Source: Nannocystis punicea
GTDB lineage: Bacteria > Myxococcota_A > Polyangia > Nannocystales > Nannocystaceae
Assembly (NCBI RefSeq): GCF_026965555.1
Contig: NZ_CP114040.1
Location: 806,001-870,000 of the forward strand
Direction of reading: 5' to 3'
Length of the DNA stretch: 64,000 nucleotides
Shown: positions 44,776 through 52,896 of the stretch, piece after piece
Position numbering within the stretch: position 1 is the first letter of the stretch
Layout of the letters: every line of letters starts with the position of its first letter
Translations under genes and position numbers: made by a program
The notes under the pieces: model-generated
Databases searched by the model: none
Told to the model about the DNA's origin: nothing
The model's input: the letters and a program-made list of their open reading frames with translations, nothing else

Positions 44776-46509
44776 ATGTTCAAGAACCACCCGCGCGGTC
44801 TGCCGGTCCTGTTCTTCACCGAGATGTGGGAGCGCTTCGGCTTTTACCTCATGCTCGGGATCTTCACCCTGTACATGAAGGCGGGTGCGGACGCGGCGAT
44901 GCCGGCGAAGTCGGGGCTGGGGCTGGCGCCGCAACAGGCCAGCGACATCTATGGCACCTACATCGCGCTGGTGTACCTGACGCCGTTCATCGGCGGTTTG
45001 CTGGCGGACCGGGTCCTCGGCTATCGCCGCGCCATCGTGATCGGCGGCGTGCTGATGGGCCTCGGCTATTCGGGCCTGGCCATCCCCGGCTACGGCCCGT
45101 GGTTCTTCCTGTCGCTGCTGCTGATCATCATCGGCAACGGCTTCTTCAAGCCGAACATCTCGACCCTGGTCGGCAACCTGTACAACAACGAGCAGTACAA
45201 GGACTACAAGGACGCCGGCTTCAACATCTTCTACATGGGCATCAACATCGGTGCCTTCGTCTGCAACTTCGTCGCCGCGTACCTGCGTAACACCTACGGC
45301 TGGGGCTACGCCTTCCTGGCGGCCGGCATCGGCATGTTCTTCGGCGTGGCCTGGTTCCTCACCGGCATGAAGCACACGGCCGAGGCCGACGTGCTCAAGC
45401 CGACCAAGCCGGGCGACCAGCCGGTCGGGCAGATCCTCGCGGCGGTGTTCGGGCCGGCGGCGGTGTTCGCCGCGCTCGGCTGGTTCGTCCCACCGCTGCT
45501 CGGCGGCGAGGGCTGGACGGTGTTCGGCTCGAAGTCCAACGACGCGTTCCTGTTCGCCTGCGTGCCGGTGACGTGGTTCTACTACCGGCTGTGGAAGGGC
45601 TCCGACGGCGAGGACCAGGAGCGGATCGGCGCCCTGCTGCCGCTGTTCGCCGCGGTCATCGCGTTCTGGGCGATCTTCCACCAGAACGGCGACGCCCTGA
45701 CCACCTGGGCCGACCGCTACACGCGGCGCGAGATCCCCGAGGCCGCTGCCCCGCTGCTCGAGGGCGTCGGCGGCGTCCAGCGCGTCGACACCGGCCTGCG
45801 CGAGATCACCATCACCGACGACCACGGCAACCCCGTCCTGGGGCCCGACGGCAAGCCGGCCAAGGAGCTCGGCCCCGACCCGTACTTCAACAACGTGCCG
45901 AAGAGCGAGTGGCCGCCGCCGCCGGCCCCGGCCTGCAAGGCCGAGGTGCTGTCGCCCGAGACCGAGGCCAGCTGCAAGGCGGCCCAGACCAAGCTGGTGT
46001 CGACCGAGCTGTTCCAGTCGGTCAACGCGTTCTTCGTCGTGTTCCTGACCCCGTTCGTGGTCGGCTTCTTCGCCTTGATGCGGCGCAAGAACAAGGAGCC
46101 GTCGACGCCGGCGAAGATCTCGATCGGCCTGGCGATCACCGCGCTGTCGACCCTGGTGATGGTCGCCGCCACCTTCGTCACCCACAACGGCGCCGACAAG
46201 GGCTCGGCCCTGTGGCTCATCGGCACCTACGGCGTGATCACCGTCGGCGAGCTGTGCCTGTCGCCGATGGGCCTGTCGCTGGTGTCGAAGCTCAGCCCGG
46301 CCCGCCTCACCGCGCTGATGATGGGCGGCTGGTTCCTGTCGACCTCGATCGGCAACAAGCTGTCCGGCATCCTCTCGGGCCTGTTCACCATGTTCGAGCA
46401 CAAGTCGGCGGTGTTCCTGATCAACTTCGGCGGCGCCCTGGTCGCGTCGCTGCTGATCGTGCTGATGCTCCCGCGCCTGCGCCGGGTCATGAACAAGTAC
46501 CTGAAATGA
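44776..46509 (+). CDS. POT/PTR2-family proton-coupled oligopeptide transporter
   Basis: A 577-residue inner-membrane protein of the POT (PTR2) branch of the major facilitator superfamily. The family signature EMWERFGFY lies in helix 1 (16-24, ExxERFxYY type). GNGFFKPNISTLVGNLY is the second PTR2 signature, and GINIGAFVCNF follows. About 12-14 helices are predicted. A long loop (about 330-410, including a GPDGKPAKELGPDPYFNNVP segment and two Cys) sits between later helices, longer than in most bacterial POT proteins. It imports di- or tripeptides with protons by family knowledge. Its stop overlaps the next gene (ATGA). Confidence 0.93.
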   Translation: MFKNHPRGLPVLFFTEMWERFGFYLMLGIFTLYMKAGADAAMPAKSGLGLAPQQASDIYGTYIALVYLTPFIGGLLADRVLGYRRAIVIGGVLMGLGYSGLAIPGYGPWFFLSLLLIIIGNGFFKPNISTLVGNLYNNEQYKDYKDAGFNIFYMGINIGAFVCNFVAAYLRNTYGWGYAFLAAGIGMFFGVAWFLTGMKHTAEADVLKPTKPGDQPVGQILAAVFGPAAVFAALGWFVPPLLGGEGWTVFGSKSNDAFLFACVPVTWFYYRLWKGSDGEDQERIGALLPLFAAVIAFWAIFHQNGDALTTWADRYTRREIPEAAAPLLEGVGGVQRVDTGLREITITDDHGNPVLGPDGKPAKELGPDPYFNNVPKSEWPPPPAPACKAEVLSPETEASCKAAQTKLVSTELFQSVNAFFVVFLTPFVVGFFALMRRKNKEPSTPAKISIGLAITALSTLVMVAATFVTHNGADKGSALWLIGTYGVITVGELCLSPMGLSLVSKLSPARLTALMMGGWFLSTSIGNKLSGILSGLFTMFEHKSAVFLINFGGALVASLLIVLMLPRLRRVMNKYLK

Positions 46510-47561
46510 CGCGCCCGCCGCCCGACGCGGCCGCGATCGCCCGCGCGCTGGGGAGCTTCCCCGAGCTCGCGGGCGGCGCGGCCAGCCCGCTCACCGGCGG
46601 GCTCATCAACGCGACCTTCGCCGTCCGGGCGCCCGCCGGCGAATTCGTGCTGCAGCGCCTGCACCCGATCTTCGCCCCGGAGATCCACGACAACATCGCC
46701 GCGGTGACGGAGCACCTGCGCGGCCGCGGCGAGACCAGCCCGCGCCTGGTGACGACCACGACCGGCGGCCGCTGGGCGGACCTCGGCGACCTTGGGATCT
46801 GGCGCGCCATGACGCGCGTGCCGGGGGTGAGCTTCGAGGCGGTGGCGAGCCCGGCCCAGGCGCGCTCGGCGGGGGCGCTGGTCGGCCGCTTCCACGCGAC
46901 GCTGGCCGACCTCGACCACCCGTTCACGGTCCGCCGCACGCTCCACGACACGCCGGCCCACCTGCGCACTCTGGCCGAGGCGGTCGCGGACCACCGCGAG
47001 CACCGCCTGTTCGCCGAGGTGGCGCCGCTGGCCGCGGCGGTGTTCGCCGCGGTCGAGACGCTGCCGCCGCTGGCGCCGGCGCCGCTGCGGGTCGGTCACG
47101 GCGACCTGAAGTTCAATAATTTGCTGTTCGATGAGACAGGTCCCGAAGGACAGGGCGCCGCGCGCTGCCTGATCGACCTCGACTCGGTGGCCCCGATGCC
47201 GCTGCATCACGAGCTCGGCGACGCCTGGCGCTCGTGGTGCAACCCCGCCGGCGAGGAGCGGGGAGCGCCGAGCTTCGACGCGGAGATCTTCGCGGCGGCG
47301 CTGGACGGCTGGCTGGGGGCGCTGAGCTTCCCGCTCGAGGCGGTGGAGCGCCGCAACCTGGTCCACGGGGTCGAGTGGATCGCGCTCGAGCTGACCGCCC
47401 GCTTCGCCGCCGACGCGCTCAACGAGCGCTACTTCGGCTGGGACCCGCAGCGCTTCCCGGCCGCGGGCGAACACCACCTGCACCGCGCGAAGGGCCAGTG
47501 GGCGCTGCACCAGGCGACCCTGGCCTCCCGTGAGCTGCGCGCGGAACTGCTGCTGCGCTGA
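46506..47561 (+). CDS. APH-fold small-molecule kinase
   Basis: A 351-residue protein of the aminoglycoside phosphotransferase/choline-kinase fold. SPLTGGLINATFAVRAPAG is the nucleotide loop, GHGDLKFNNLLFD the catalytic Brenner motif (H198, D200) and LIDLDSVAP the metal-binding Asp. The family includes homoserine, N-acetylhexosamine and choline kinases, and the substrate is not decidable. It is coupled by ATGA to the peptide transporter, so it may act on something that route brings in. A hairpin element (47133-47153) is read in-frame in the loop between the catalytic and metal motifs. Confidence 0.88.
   Translation: MTRPPPDAAAIARALGSFPELAGGAASPLTGGLINATFAVRAPAGEFVLQRLHPIFAPEIHDNIAAVTEHLRGRGETSPRLVTTTTGGRWADLGDLGIWRAMTRVPGVSFEAVASPAQARSAGALVGRFHATLADLDHPFTVRRTLHDTPAHLRTLAEAVADHREHRLFAEVAPLAAAVFAAVETLPPLAPAPLRVGHGDLKFNNLLFDETGPEGQGAARCLIDLDSVAPMPLHHELGDAWRSWCNPAGEERGAPSFDAEIFAAALDGWLGALSFPLEAVERRNLVHGVEWIALELTARFAADALNERYFGWDPQRFPAAGEHHLHRAKGQWALHQATLASRELRAELLLR
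47133..47153. repeat. Hairpin element in the APH-like kinase gene
   Basis: GAGACAGGTCCCGAAGGACAGG encodes ETGPEGQ (about residues 210-216), placed exactly in the variable loop between two catalytic motifs. Confidence 0.6.
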
Positions 47562-47604
47562 GCGGCGGATCGACAGGCGGCGCCGGCTCGGCGATCCTCC
47601 TCCG

Positions 47605-47931
47605 GTGAGCCTGCAGTCACGCGGCAGCCGCAAGTTCCGCGTCGGCGACGAGGTCTATGCGTGGACGATCCGCCCGCGCCCGACCGACGCCCAGGCCGCC
47701 GGCCTCACGCGGATGACCCTCGCGATCCAGCGGATCGAGCCGCTCTCGCCGGCGGTGCTGGTCGTCGACCTCCGGGTGACGCGCTGCGACAACGACGTCC
47801 GGCCGCACTCCACCGGCGTCCATCCCGCGATGGTGCGCGAGATGCTGGCGCGGGCGCTGGCCGAAGGCTGGCGCCCGGAGTCCGGCCGCGGCCATCGCCT
47901 GGAATTCGGGCTGATCCGCGACCGGCCGTGA
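47605..47931 (+). CDS. Hypothetical protein of about 108 residues
   Basis: Starts at GTG 47605 (MSLQSRGSRKFRVGDEVYAW). It is rich in beta-strands (TRMTLAIQRIEPLSPAVLVV) and has a C-terminal helical part with HPAMVREMLARALAEGWRPE. The composition is good for a real small globular protein, with no family recognised. It lies 43 bp after the APH-like kinase and may belong to the same transcription unit. In-frame codons upstream overlap the kinase gene's end and are not preferred. Confidence 0.6.
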   Translation: MSLQSRGSRKFRVGDEVYAWTIRPRPTDAQAAGLTRMTLAIQRIEPLSPAVLVVDLRVTRCDNDVRPHSTGVHPAMVREMLARALAEGWRPESGRGHRLEFGLIRDRP

Positions 47932-47934
47932 TCC

Positions 47935-48145
47935 GGGGGAGGCTGAAGTCGACCACTCGCGAGCTGCCCGCGGAACTGCTCCTGCGCCGAGGTGACCGGC
48001 GCGCAGCGCGAAGGCGCCGTCTACGGGGCCAGCGCTTCGTGGTGACCTGCCACCTGGGCAGCGAGCAGTCGAGCCGGCGTCGGGCGACGACGAGGCCGCC
48101 GTGTGGGACCCGGCGGCCTGGACGTGGCGCGGCGAGAGCCGCTAG
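47935..48145 (+). pseudogene. Decayed coding remnant
   Basis: Coherent protein pieces occur in successive different frames: TRELPAELLLRRGD (resembling the SRELRAELLLR end of the APH-like kinase), then AQREGAVYGASA, then RFVVTCHLGSEQ, then SGDDEAAVWDPAAWTWRGE before a TAG at 48143. Frame switching with retained protein-like composition points to a broken gene with at least two frameshifts. It ends against the stop of the minus-strand pseudokinase gene. Confidence 0.4.
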
Positions 48146-51100
48146 AACGCGAAGGTGTGGAGGCGCGAGCCGCCTTGCTGGCTCTCGTTGAAGCGGCTGG
48201 TCTCGACGAAGTTCTCGACGCAGTTGCCGAGGGGGGTGCCCTTGAACTTGTCCTGCGCGGCGGCCTTGGTGTTGCCGTGGACGTCGACGGTGATCTTGAC
48301 GTTGACGCGGGCACCGGCGGCGCCGGGGCTGCTCGAGCAGGCCTTGACGACGCGCGGCTCCATCGCGGTGAAGTAGGACTTCAGGCGGATCGGTTCGATG
48401 CGCAGCGGCAGGTCGCTGTCGGGCGCCTTGGGCTTGGGCTTGGCCTTGGGCTCGGCCTTGGGCTCGACCTTTGTCGGCACGGGCGGCGGGGGCTCGGTCT
48501 TGGCGGGCGGCGGGGGCTCGACCTTTGTCGGCACGGGCGGCGGGGGCTCCTCGACCTTGGCGGGCGGGGGCTCCGGGGTCACGGCGGTCGGCTGCGGGAT
48601 GGCCTCGGGGACAGGTTGAGGCGGGATGGCCTCGGGGACAGGTTGAGGCGGGATGGCCTCGGGGACAGGTTGAGGCGCCGCACCGGAGGCGCCGACGACG
48701 ATCGGCTCGGGCTCTTCGTCGGCCTGCTTGCGGGTGTCCCGGGTCGGCTTGCGCGGGCGCGGGGCTTCCTTCTCCTTGGTCCGGCGCGGGGCCTCGGCGA
48801 CCGCGTCGTCCTTGCGCGGCGGCGGGTTCTGGCGCCGCGACGCGAGGATGACGAGGAACAGCAGGGCGGCGCCGAGGATGACGGCGATGCTGACGTTGCG
48901 GACGAAGTTGGTCGCCGGCACTGCGGCCGTCGGCGGGGCGACGACGATGACCGGCAGGGGCGCGGTCTTCGGCCGCGGCAGCACCGGCTCGGGCGCGCGG
49001 ATCGGCGGGGCCAGGTGCGCGAGGATCATGCTCGGCTCGGGCCGCGACGACGAGGAGGTGGTCACGCCCGGCGCGGCGTTCTTGACCACTGCGGGGATCG
49101 GGATGGCGCGCGGCTCGGACGGCGCGGAGACGCGGGGCTGCGGGACGGGGGTGCTGCGGACCGGCCGCGCGGGGGGCGGCGGCGGGGCGTCGAGCACGGC
49201 GGCGGCCAGCTCCGGGTTGCGCAGGCGCAGGTCGCTGGTGAAGGTCGCCAGCGGCGGCGGCTCGGCCTGGGCCGGCGGCTCGGCGTTGCGCGCGGCCTCC
49301 TCGTCCCAGAAGGTCGGGTCGAGCGCGAGGATCGCGGTGGCCCGGCGCAGCTCGCCCTCGCGGGCGCGGGCGGCCAGCACGGCCTCGTGCAGCTCGCGGA
49401 CCGTGCCGTAGCGCTTCGACGGGTCCTTGGCCAGCGCGCTCAGGACCACCTCCTCGAACGGCTCGGCGATCTCCTGCTGCGGGACGACCAGCCGCGGCGC
49501 GTTCGGCTCGTCGTACATCTGCTTCTTGATGATCGAGAGGAAGCTGTCGCCGCGGAACGGGGTCCGGCCGGTGAGCAGCTCGTACATCATCACGCCGAGC
49601 GCGTAGACCGAGGTGCTCTCGCCGGGGAAGCCGCCGCTGGCCAGCTCGGGGGCCATGTACTCGGCGTGCCCGGGCGGGGTGCCCTTGGACTCGACGAGGT
49701 TGCCGTCGAGCGAGCGGTAGATGCTGGCGACCGGGGCGATGCCGACGCCGAGCAGCTTGATCGGCTGGCGCCGCCGCGCCTCGTCGTCGTGGGTGTGCAG
49801 GCGGATGACGCTGCCGAGGTTGAGGTCGGTGGCGACGATGCCCCGCTCGGCGGCGACGATCAGGGCCTCGCAGATCTGGGTGACGAGGATCGCCACTTGC
49901 TGCCACGGCAGCGGCCCCTCGGACCGCAGCACGGCGCTCAGCGAGTCGCCGTCGACCTGCTCCATCACGTAGTAGGTGAGGTGGTCGGTCGTGGTGCCGG
50001 CGTCGATCACCTCGACCAGCGACTCGTGGCGCAGCTTGATCAGCTGCTGGGCCTCGTAGAGGAATTGACGGGCGCGGCGGCCGGCCGGCGAGTGGGTCGG
50101 GCCGAGCAGGCGGATCGCCACGTGTCGGCCGCTCTGCTCGTCGACGGCGGCGTAGACGCGGGTGGTGATGCCGTGGGTCAGCGGCTTGATGAGGCGCCAG
50201 CGCTCGAGGTCGCGGCCGATCAGCTCGTCGGGGTCGCTCCACAGGTCGAGCGGGAACGGCTCGCCGAGCGGCTCGCTGGGCGCCGGCGCCAGCTTGACCG
50301 GCGGCCCCATCATGCTGTCGCCGGCGTCGTCCACGTCGTCGTCGTCGTCGTCGTCGAGGTCGCTGACGCGGATCGGGGTGCCGGGGCGCGGCCTGTCCTG
50401 AGAGACAGCCAGGGCGGACAGCGGCTGGTCGACGTCGGCCTCGTCGGGCGGCGGGGCCGGCTCGTCGTCGTCGAGGTTCGACGCCACGTCGACGCGGGTG
50501 AACGCGACCCCGCTCTGGGCCGAGCCGGTGGCGATCAGCGGCGGCAAGGTCTCGCTGTCGGACAGCGCGGCGGCCATCGGCGGCGGCGGCAGCGGCTCGT
50601 CGTCGATCGGGTGCAGCGTGACCTCGAGCGCCGGCGCCAGGCCGGAGCGGTCGAGCGCGGCGCCCACGGCCGCCGAGTCGACCCGGCGCTTCATCGTCGG
50701 CGCGTCTTGCTCGACCGGCGGCGCGGCGGTCGGCCGCGGCTTGGCGGCCGGGAACGCCCGCGACGGCTCGTTGAGGTCGCCGAAGTCGTCCTCCTCGCGC
50801 GAGGCCCGGCGCTGGGCCGCGACCATGTCCGCGAGCGGGTGCCGCCGCTGCGGCTCGTCGAAGTCGTCGTCCGAGTCACGACTGGCCTTCGAGACAGGTG
50901 CTTTGGGCCAGCTGGCGCTCGCCGGCCGCTGCACGGGGATGGCGGTGGTGGGCGCGTCGTCGTCGTCGTCGGCCCACGGCGGGGCGGGCTCGTCGTCGGC
51001 GGGGGTCAAGGCGGCGCCGAGCTCGGCGTCGTCGTCGTCGACGACGTCGCGGAAGGGGAAGCGGCTGGCCTGGCTGCGGACGACCTGCGAGAGGCCGGGC

Positions 51101-51426
51101 GGGAGCGCGATCTCGCCGTCGTCGAGGAACGCGCCGCGGCGTTCCCGCAGGGGCGAGGGCGGCGAGCGCTGGGGGTCCTGGTTCAGGCCGGAGTCGGCGA
51201 AATCGTCGTCTTCGACGGGCGCCTCGTCGACGAGGTCGGCGGCCAGCTCGGGGAAGCTCTCCGCCGGCCCTTGCGGACCGGGCAGCGGGGGCTCGTCGTC
51301 GTCGTCGGTGAACTGAAACGTCGCCGGTCGGCCCGGAGGCGGAGGCTTATGACCTCCGTTCCGCGGGGGCGGAGGAGGACCGGAACCGTTGCGCTTATTG
51401 TCCACGGGGGCGCTCAAGGGTCGCAC
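48142..51426 (-). CDS. Pseudokinase-membrane helix-TonB/AgmX-like fusion protein
   Basis: A 1094-residue protein. Residues 1-400 are acidic and disordered (many Asp/Pro runs). A protein-kinase fold follows (about 405-675), but key residues are lost: VAIR in place of VAIK (Arg439), ATDLNLGS (532-539) in place of HRDLKPxN, and LLGVGIAP in place of the DFG Asp segment. MAPE (591-594) is kept. A single transmembrane helix (about 855-875, VSIAVILGAALLFLVIL) and a Lys/Pro/Glu linker with three 9-residue repeats (PQPVPEAIP) come next. The final domain (about 1020-1094: VVKACSSSPGAAGARVNVKI, GNCVENFVE) resembles the TonB/AgmX-type C-terminal domain. It may transduce a cytoplasmic binding event to the periplasm. 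Confidence 0.85.
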   Translation of the reverse strand: MRPLSAPVDNKRNGSGPPPPPRNGGHKPPPPGRPATFQFTDDDDEPPLPGPQGPAESFPELAADLVDEAPVEDDDFADSGLNQDPQRSPPSPLRERRGAFLDDGEIALPPGLSQVVRSQASRFPFRDVVDDDDAELGAALTPADDEPAPPWADDDDDAPTTAIPVQRPASASWPKAPVSKASRDSDDDFDEPQRRHPLADMVAAQRRASREEDDFGDLNEPSRAFPAAKPRPTAAPPVEQDAPTMKRRVDSAAVGAALDRSGLAPALEVTLHPIDDEPLPPPPMAAALSDSETLPPLIATGSAQSGVAFTRVDVASNLDDDEPAPPPDEADVDQPLSALAVSQDRPRPGTPIRVSDLDDDDDDDVDDAGDSMMGPPVKLAPAPSEPLGEPFPLDLWSDPDELIGRDLERWRLIKPLTHGITTRVYAAVDEQSGRHVAIRLLGPTHSPAGRRARQFLYEAQQLIKLRHESLVEVIDAGTTTDHLTYYVMEQVDGDSLSAVLRSEGPLPWQQVAILVTQICEALIVAAERGIVATDLNLGSVIRLHTHDDEARRRQPIKLLGVGIAPVASIYRSLDGNLVESKGTPPGHAEYMAPELASGGFPGESTSVYALGVMMYELLTGRTPFRGDSFLSIIKKQMYDEPNAPRLVVPQQEIAEPFEEVVLSALAKDPSKRYGTVRELHEAVLAARAREGELRRATAILALDPTFWDEEAARNAEPPAQAEPPPLATFTSDLRLRNPELAAAVLDAPPPPPARPVRSTPVPQPRVSAPSEPRAIPIPAVVKNAAPGVTTSSSSRPEPSMILAHLAPPIRAPEPVLPRPKTAPLPVIVVAPPTAAVPATNFVRNVSIAVILGAALLFLVILASRRQNPPPRKDDAVAEAPRRTKEKEAPRPRKPTRDTRKQADEEPEPIVVGASGAAPQPVPEAIPPQPVPEAIPPQPVPEAIPQPTAVTPEPPPAKVEEPPPPVPTKVEPPPPAKTEPPPPVPTKVEPKAEPKAKPKPKAPDSDLPLRIEPIRLKSYFTAMEPRVVKACSSSPGAAGARVNVKITVDVHGNTKAAAQDKFKGTPLGNCVENFVETSRFNESQQGGSRLHTFAF
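48601..48677 (-). repeat. Three 27-bp repeats in the pseudokinase linker
   Basis: GGCCTCGGGGACAGGTTGAG units start at 48601, 48628 and 48655 and encode three exact PQPVPEAIP copies in the periplasm-spanning Pro-rich linker. Confidence 0.85.
50391..50410. repeat. Hairpin element in the disordered part of the pseudokinase gene
   Basis: CTGTCCTGAGAGACAG, a 5-bp stem flanked by GC/GC, is read in-frame on the minus strand as AVSQDRP (about residues 339-346). Confidence 0.65.
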
Positions 51427-51489
51427 ATCGCGCGGCGGCTGGTCAAACTACGCGCCTTCCCGCGGGGCCGCTGCCGCGATTGGCGGCGA

Positions 51490-52350
51490 TTACTTCGAGG
51501 TGTCGCGCTTCGCACTCTTGCCCTGCGCAGGCGCCGTGGTCGGCGCGGGCGCCGGCGCCTGCCCGGCCTCGGCGCGCACCTGCGCGATCCGCCGCTCCAG
51601 GGCGGGCAGCGCGTCGGGTTCGGTGGTGCGGATCGAGTCGCGGTAGCGTTCCAGGATCGTGAGCGCTTCCGCACTCCGGCCCGGGACCTGCGACAACAGC
51701 TCGCCGGCGTCGTGCAGGTACTTCAACTCGCCGGGCGCCAGCTCGAAGGCCCGCTGCAGCGCCTCGGCCGCGTCGGCCTCCCGCCGCGGCAAGCCCTGCA
51801 GCACCTCGGCCAGCGCCACCCAGTCGGGGGCGGTCGGTTCGGGCAGGCGAGCGATGCGCCGCTGCAGCGCGACGGCCGCCTCGGGCAGCATCGGCGCGGC
51901 CCGCAGCGCCTGGGCGAGGCGGCCGTAGAAATCGGCGTCGGCGGTCGGGTCGTCGTCGGCGAGCGCCTGCTTGAGGTAGTAGTCGGTCTCGGCCTTGTGG
52001 CCGGGGGACTTGGCGAGCACCAGCGCCAGTTCGCCCTCGCAGCGGGTGCTCCTGGGGATCTTGTTGGCGCAGGGCAGGAGGACCTGGGTGACCTCGACGT
52101 CGTTGCCGGCGGCGCGGGCGGCGGCGGCGGCGGCGAGCGCCTGGTCGAGCTCGGCCTGCGGGAGCTGCGGTTCGGAGCGCGGGGGCGGCGGGTCGCGATC
52201 GGCGCGGCGGAACGGGTTGTGCGCGTCGCGGGGGACCGGCTGCTGCTCCGAGGGGTGCGCCGACGCCTCGACCTTGGTCGGCGGCGGCGGGGTCGGCGTG
52301 CCGCCGCAAGCGGCGAGCAGGGCGGCGACGAGGACGGCAGGGCGGAGCAT
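51490..52350 (-). CDS. TPR-type lipoprotein
   Basis: A 286-residue lipoprotein: lipobox LLAAC at Cys15, a Pro-rich linker, then helical TPR-like repeats (about 70-255; ALAAAAAARAAGNDVEVTQV, GELALVLAKSPGHKAETDYY, ALQRAFELAPGELKYLHDAG). It ends in an Ala/Pro/Lys tail. It lies 63 bp upstream of the pseudokinase gene on the same strand and could be transcribed with it, suggesting a joint envelope role. Its start is 21 bp from the divergent coaD start, with a shared palindromic -10 box between. Confidence 0.8.
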   Translation of the reverse strand: MLRPAVLVAALLAACGGTPTPPPPTKVEASAHPSEQQPVPRDAHNPFRRADRDPPPPRSEPQLPQAELDQALAAAAAARAAGNDVEVTQVLLPCANKIPRSTRCEGELALVLAKSPGHKAETDYYLKQALADDDPTADADFYGRLAQALRAAPMLPEAAVALQRRIARLPEPTAPDWVALAEVLQGLPRREADAAEALQRAFELAPGELKYLHDAGELLSQVPGRSAEALTILERYRDSIRTTEPDALPALERRIAQVRAEAGQAPAPAPTTAPAQGKSAKRDTSK

Positions 52351-52357
52351 GCGGCGG

Positions 52358-52365
52358 AGTATACT
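52358..52365. promoter_or_regulatory. Palindromic AGTATACT shared by divergent genes
   Basis: TATACT reads on both strands within AGTATACT. It lies seven bases before the minus-strand ATG (52350) and six before the plus-strand GTG (52372). Only 21 bp separate the two start codons, so both genes must use this site or promoters inside each other. Confidence 0.6.
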
Positions 52366-52371
52366 GCGCCG

Positions 52372-52896
52372 GTGTCAGCCACCGAACCCGGCTCGTCGAC
52401 CGAACTCTCGCGCCCGCTCACGGCCGTGTACCCCGGCTCGTTCGACCCGATCACCAGCGGACACGTCGAGATCGTCGAGCGCGCGCTGCGGCTGTTCGAC
52501 CAGGTCATCGTCGCCGTCGGGCGCCACCCGACCAAGACCGGCTATTTCAGCGTCGACGAGCGGGTGGCCCTCATCGCCGAGTGTATCGCCCACCTGCCGC
52601 GCGCCCGCGCCGCCAAGTTCGACGGCCTGATGATCGACTTCTGTATGCAGCAGGGGGCCCGCGTGATCGTCCGCGGCCTGCGCGCCCACGGCGACTTCGA
52701 GCCCGAGTTCCAGATCGCCTCCGCCAACCGCGACCTCCAGCCGGCCGTCGAGACCGTGTTCCTCATCCCCGGCCCGGCCCACCAGTTCGTCTCGAGCTCG
52801 CTGGTCCGCGAGATCGCCGGCCACGGCGGGGACTTCGCCCGCTACGTCCCCGGCCCGGTGGCCGCGGCCATGCGCGAGCGGATGGGGGATGAATGA
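52372..52896 (+). CDS. coaD: Phosphopantetheine adenylyltransferase
   Basis: A 174-residue CoaD, which transfers AMP from ATP to 4'-phosphopantetheine, the penultimate step of coenzyme A synthesis (cytoplasm). The nucleotidyltransferase motif TSGH is at 28-31 in AVYPGSFDPITSGH. GYFSVDERVALI and RGLRAHGDFEPEFQIASANR are the substrate-binding segments. HQFVSSSLVREIAGHGGD is the ISSTxIR-like motif. The N-terminus has about 15 extra residues before the usual start. If the GTG at 52372 is wrong, no better start exists before the conserved core. The next gene's ATG overlaps its end. Confidence 0.95.
   Translation: MSATEPGSSTELSRPLTAVYPGSFDPITSGHVEIVERALRLFDQVIVAVGRHPTKTGYFSVDERVALIAECIAHLPRARAAKFDGLMIDFCMQQGARVIVRGLRAHGDFEPEFQIASANRDLQPAVETVFLIPGPAHQFVSSSLVREIAGHGGDFARYVPGPVAAAMRERMGDE

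Noticed and set aside
48103..52896. A 1597-codon plus-strand frame ending in coaD
   Set aside because: Only the final 174 codons are CoaD. The upstream part is antisense to the pseudokinase and TPR lipoprotein genes.
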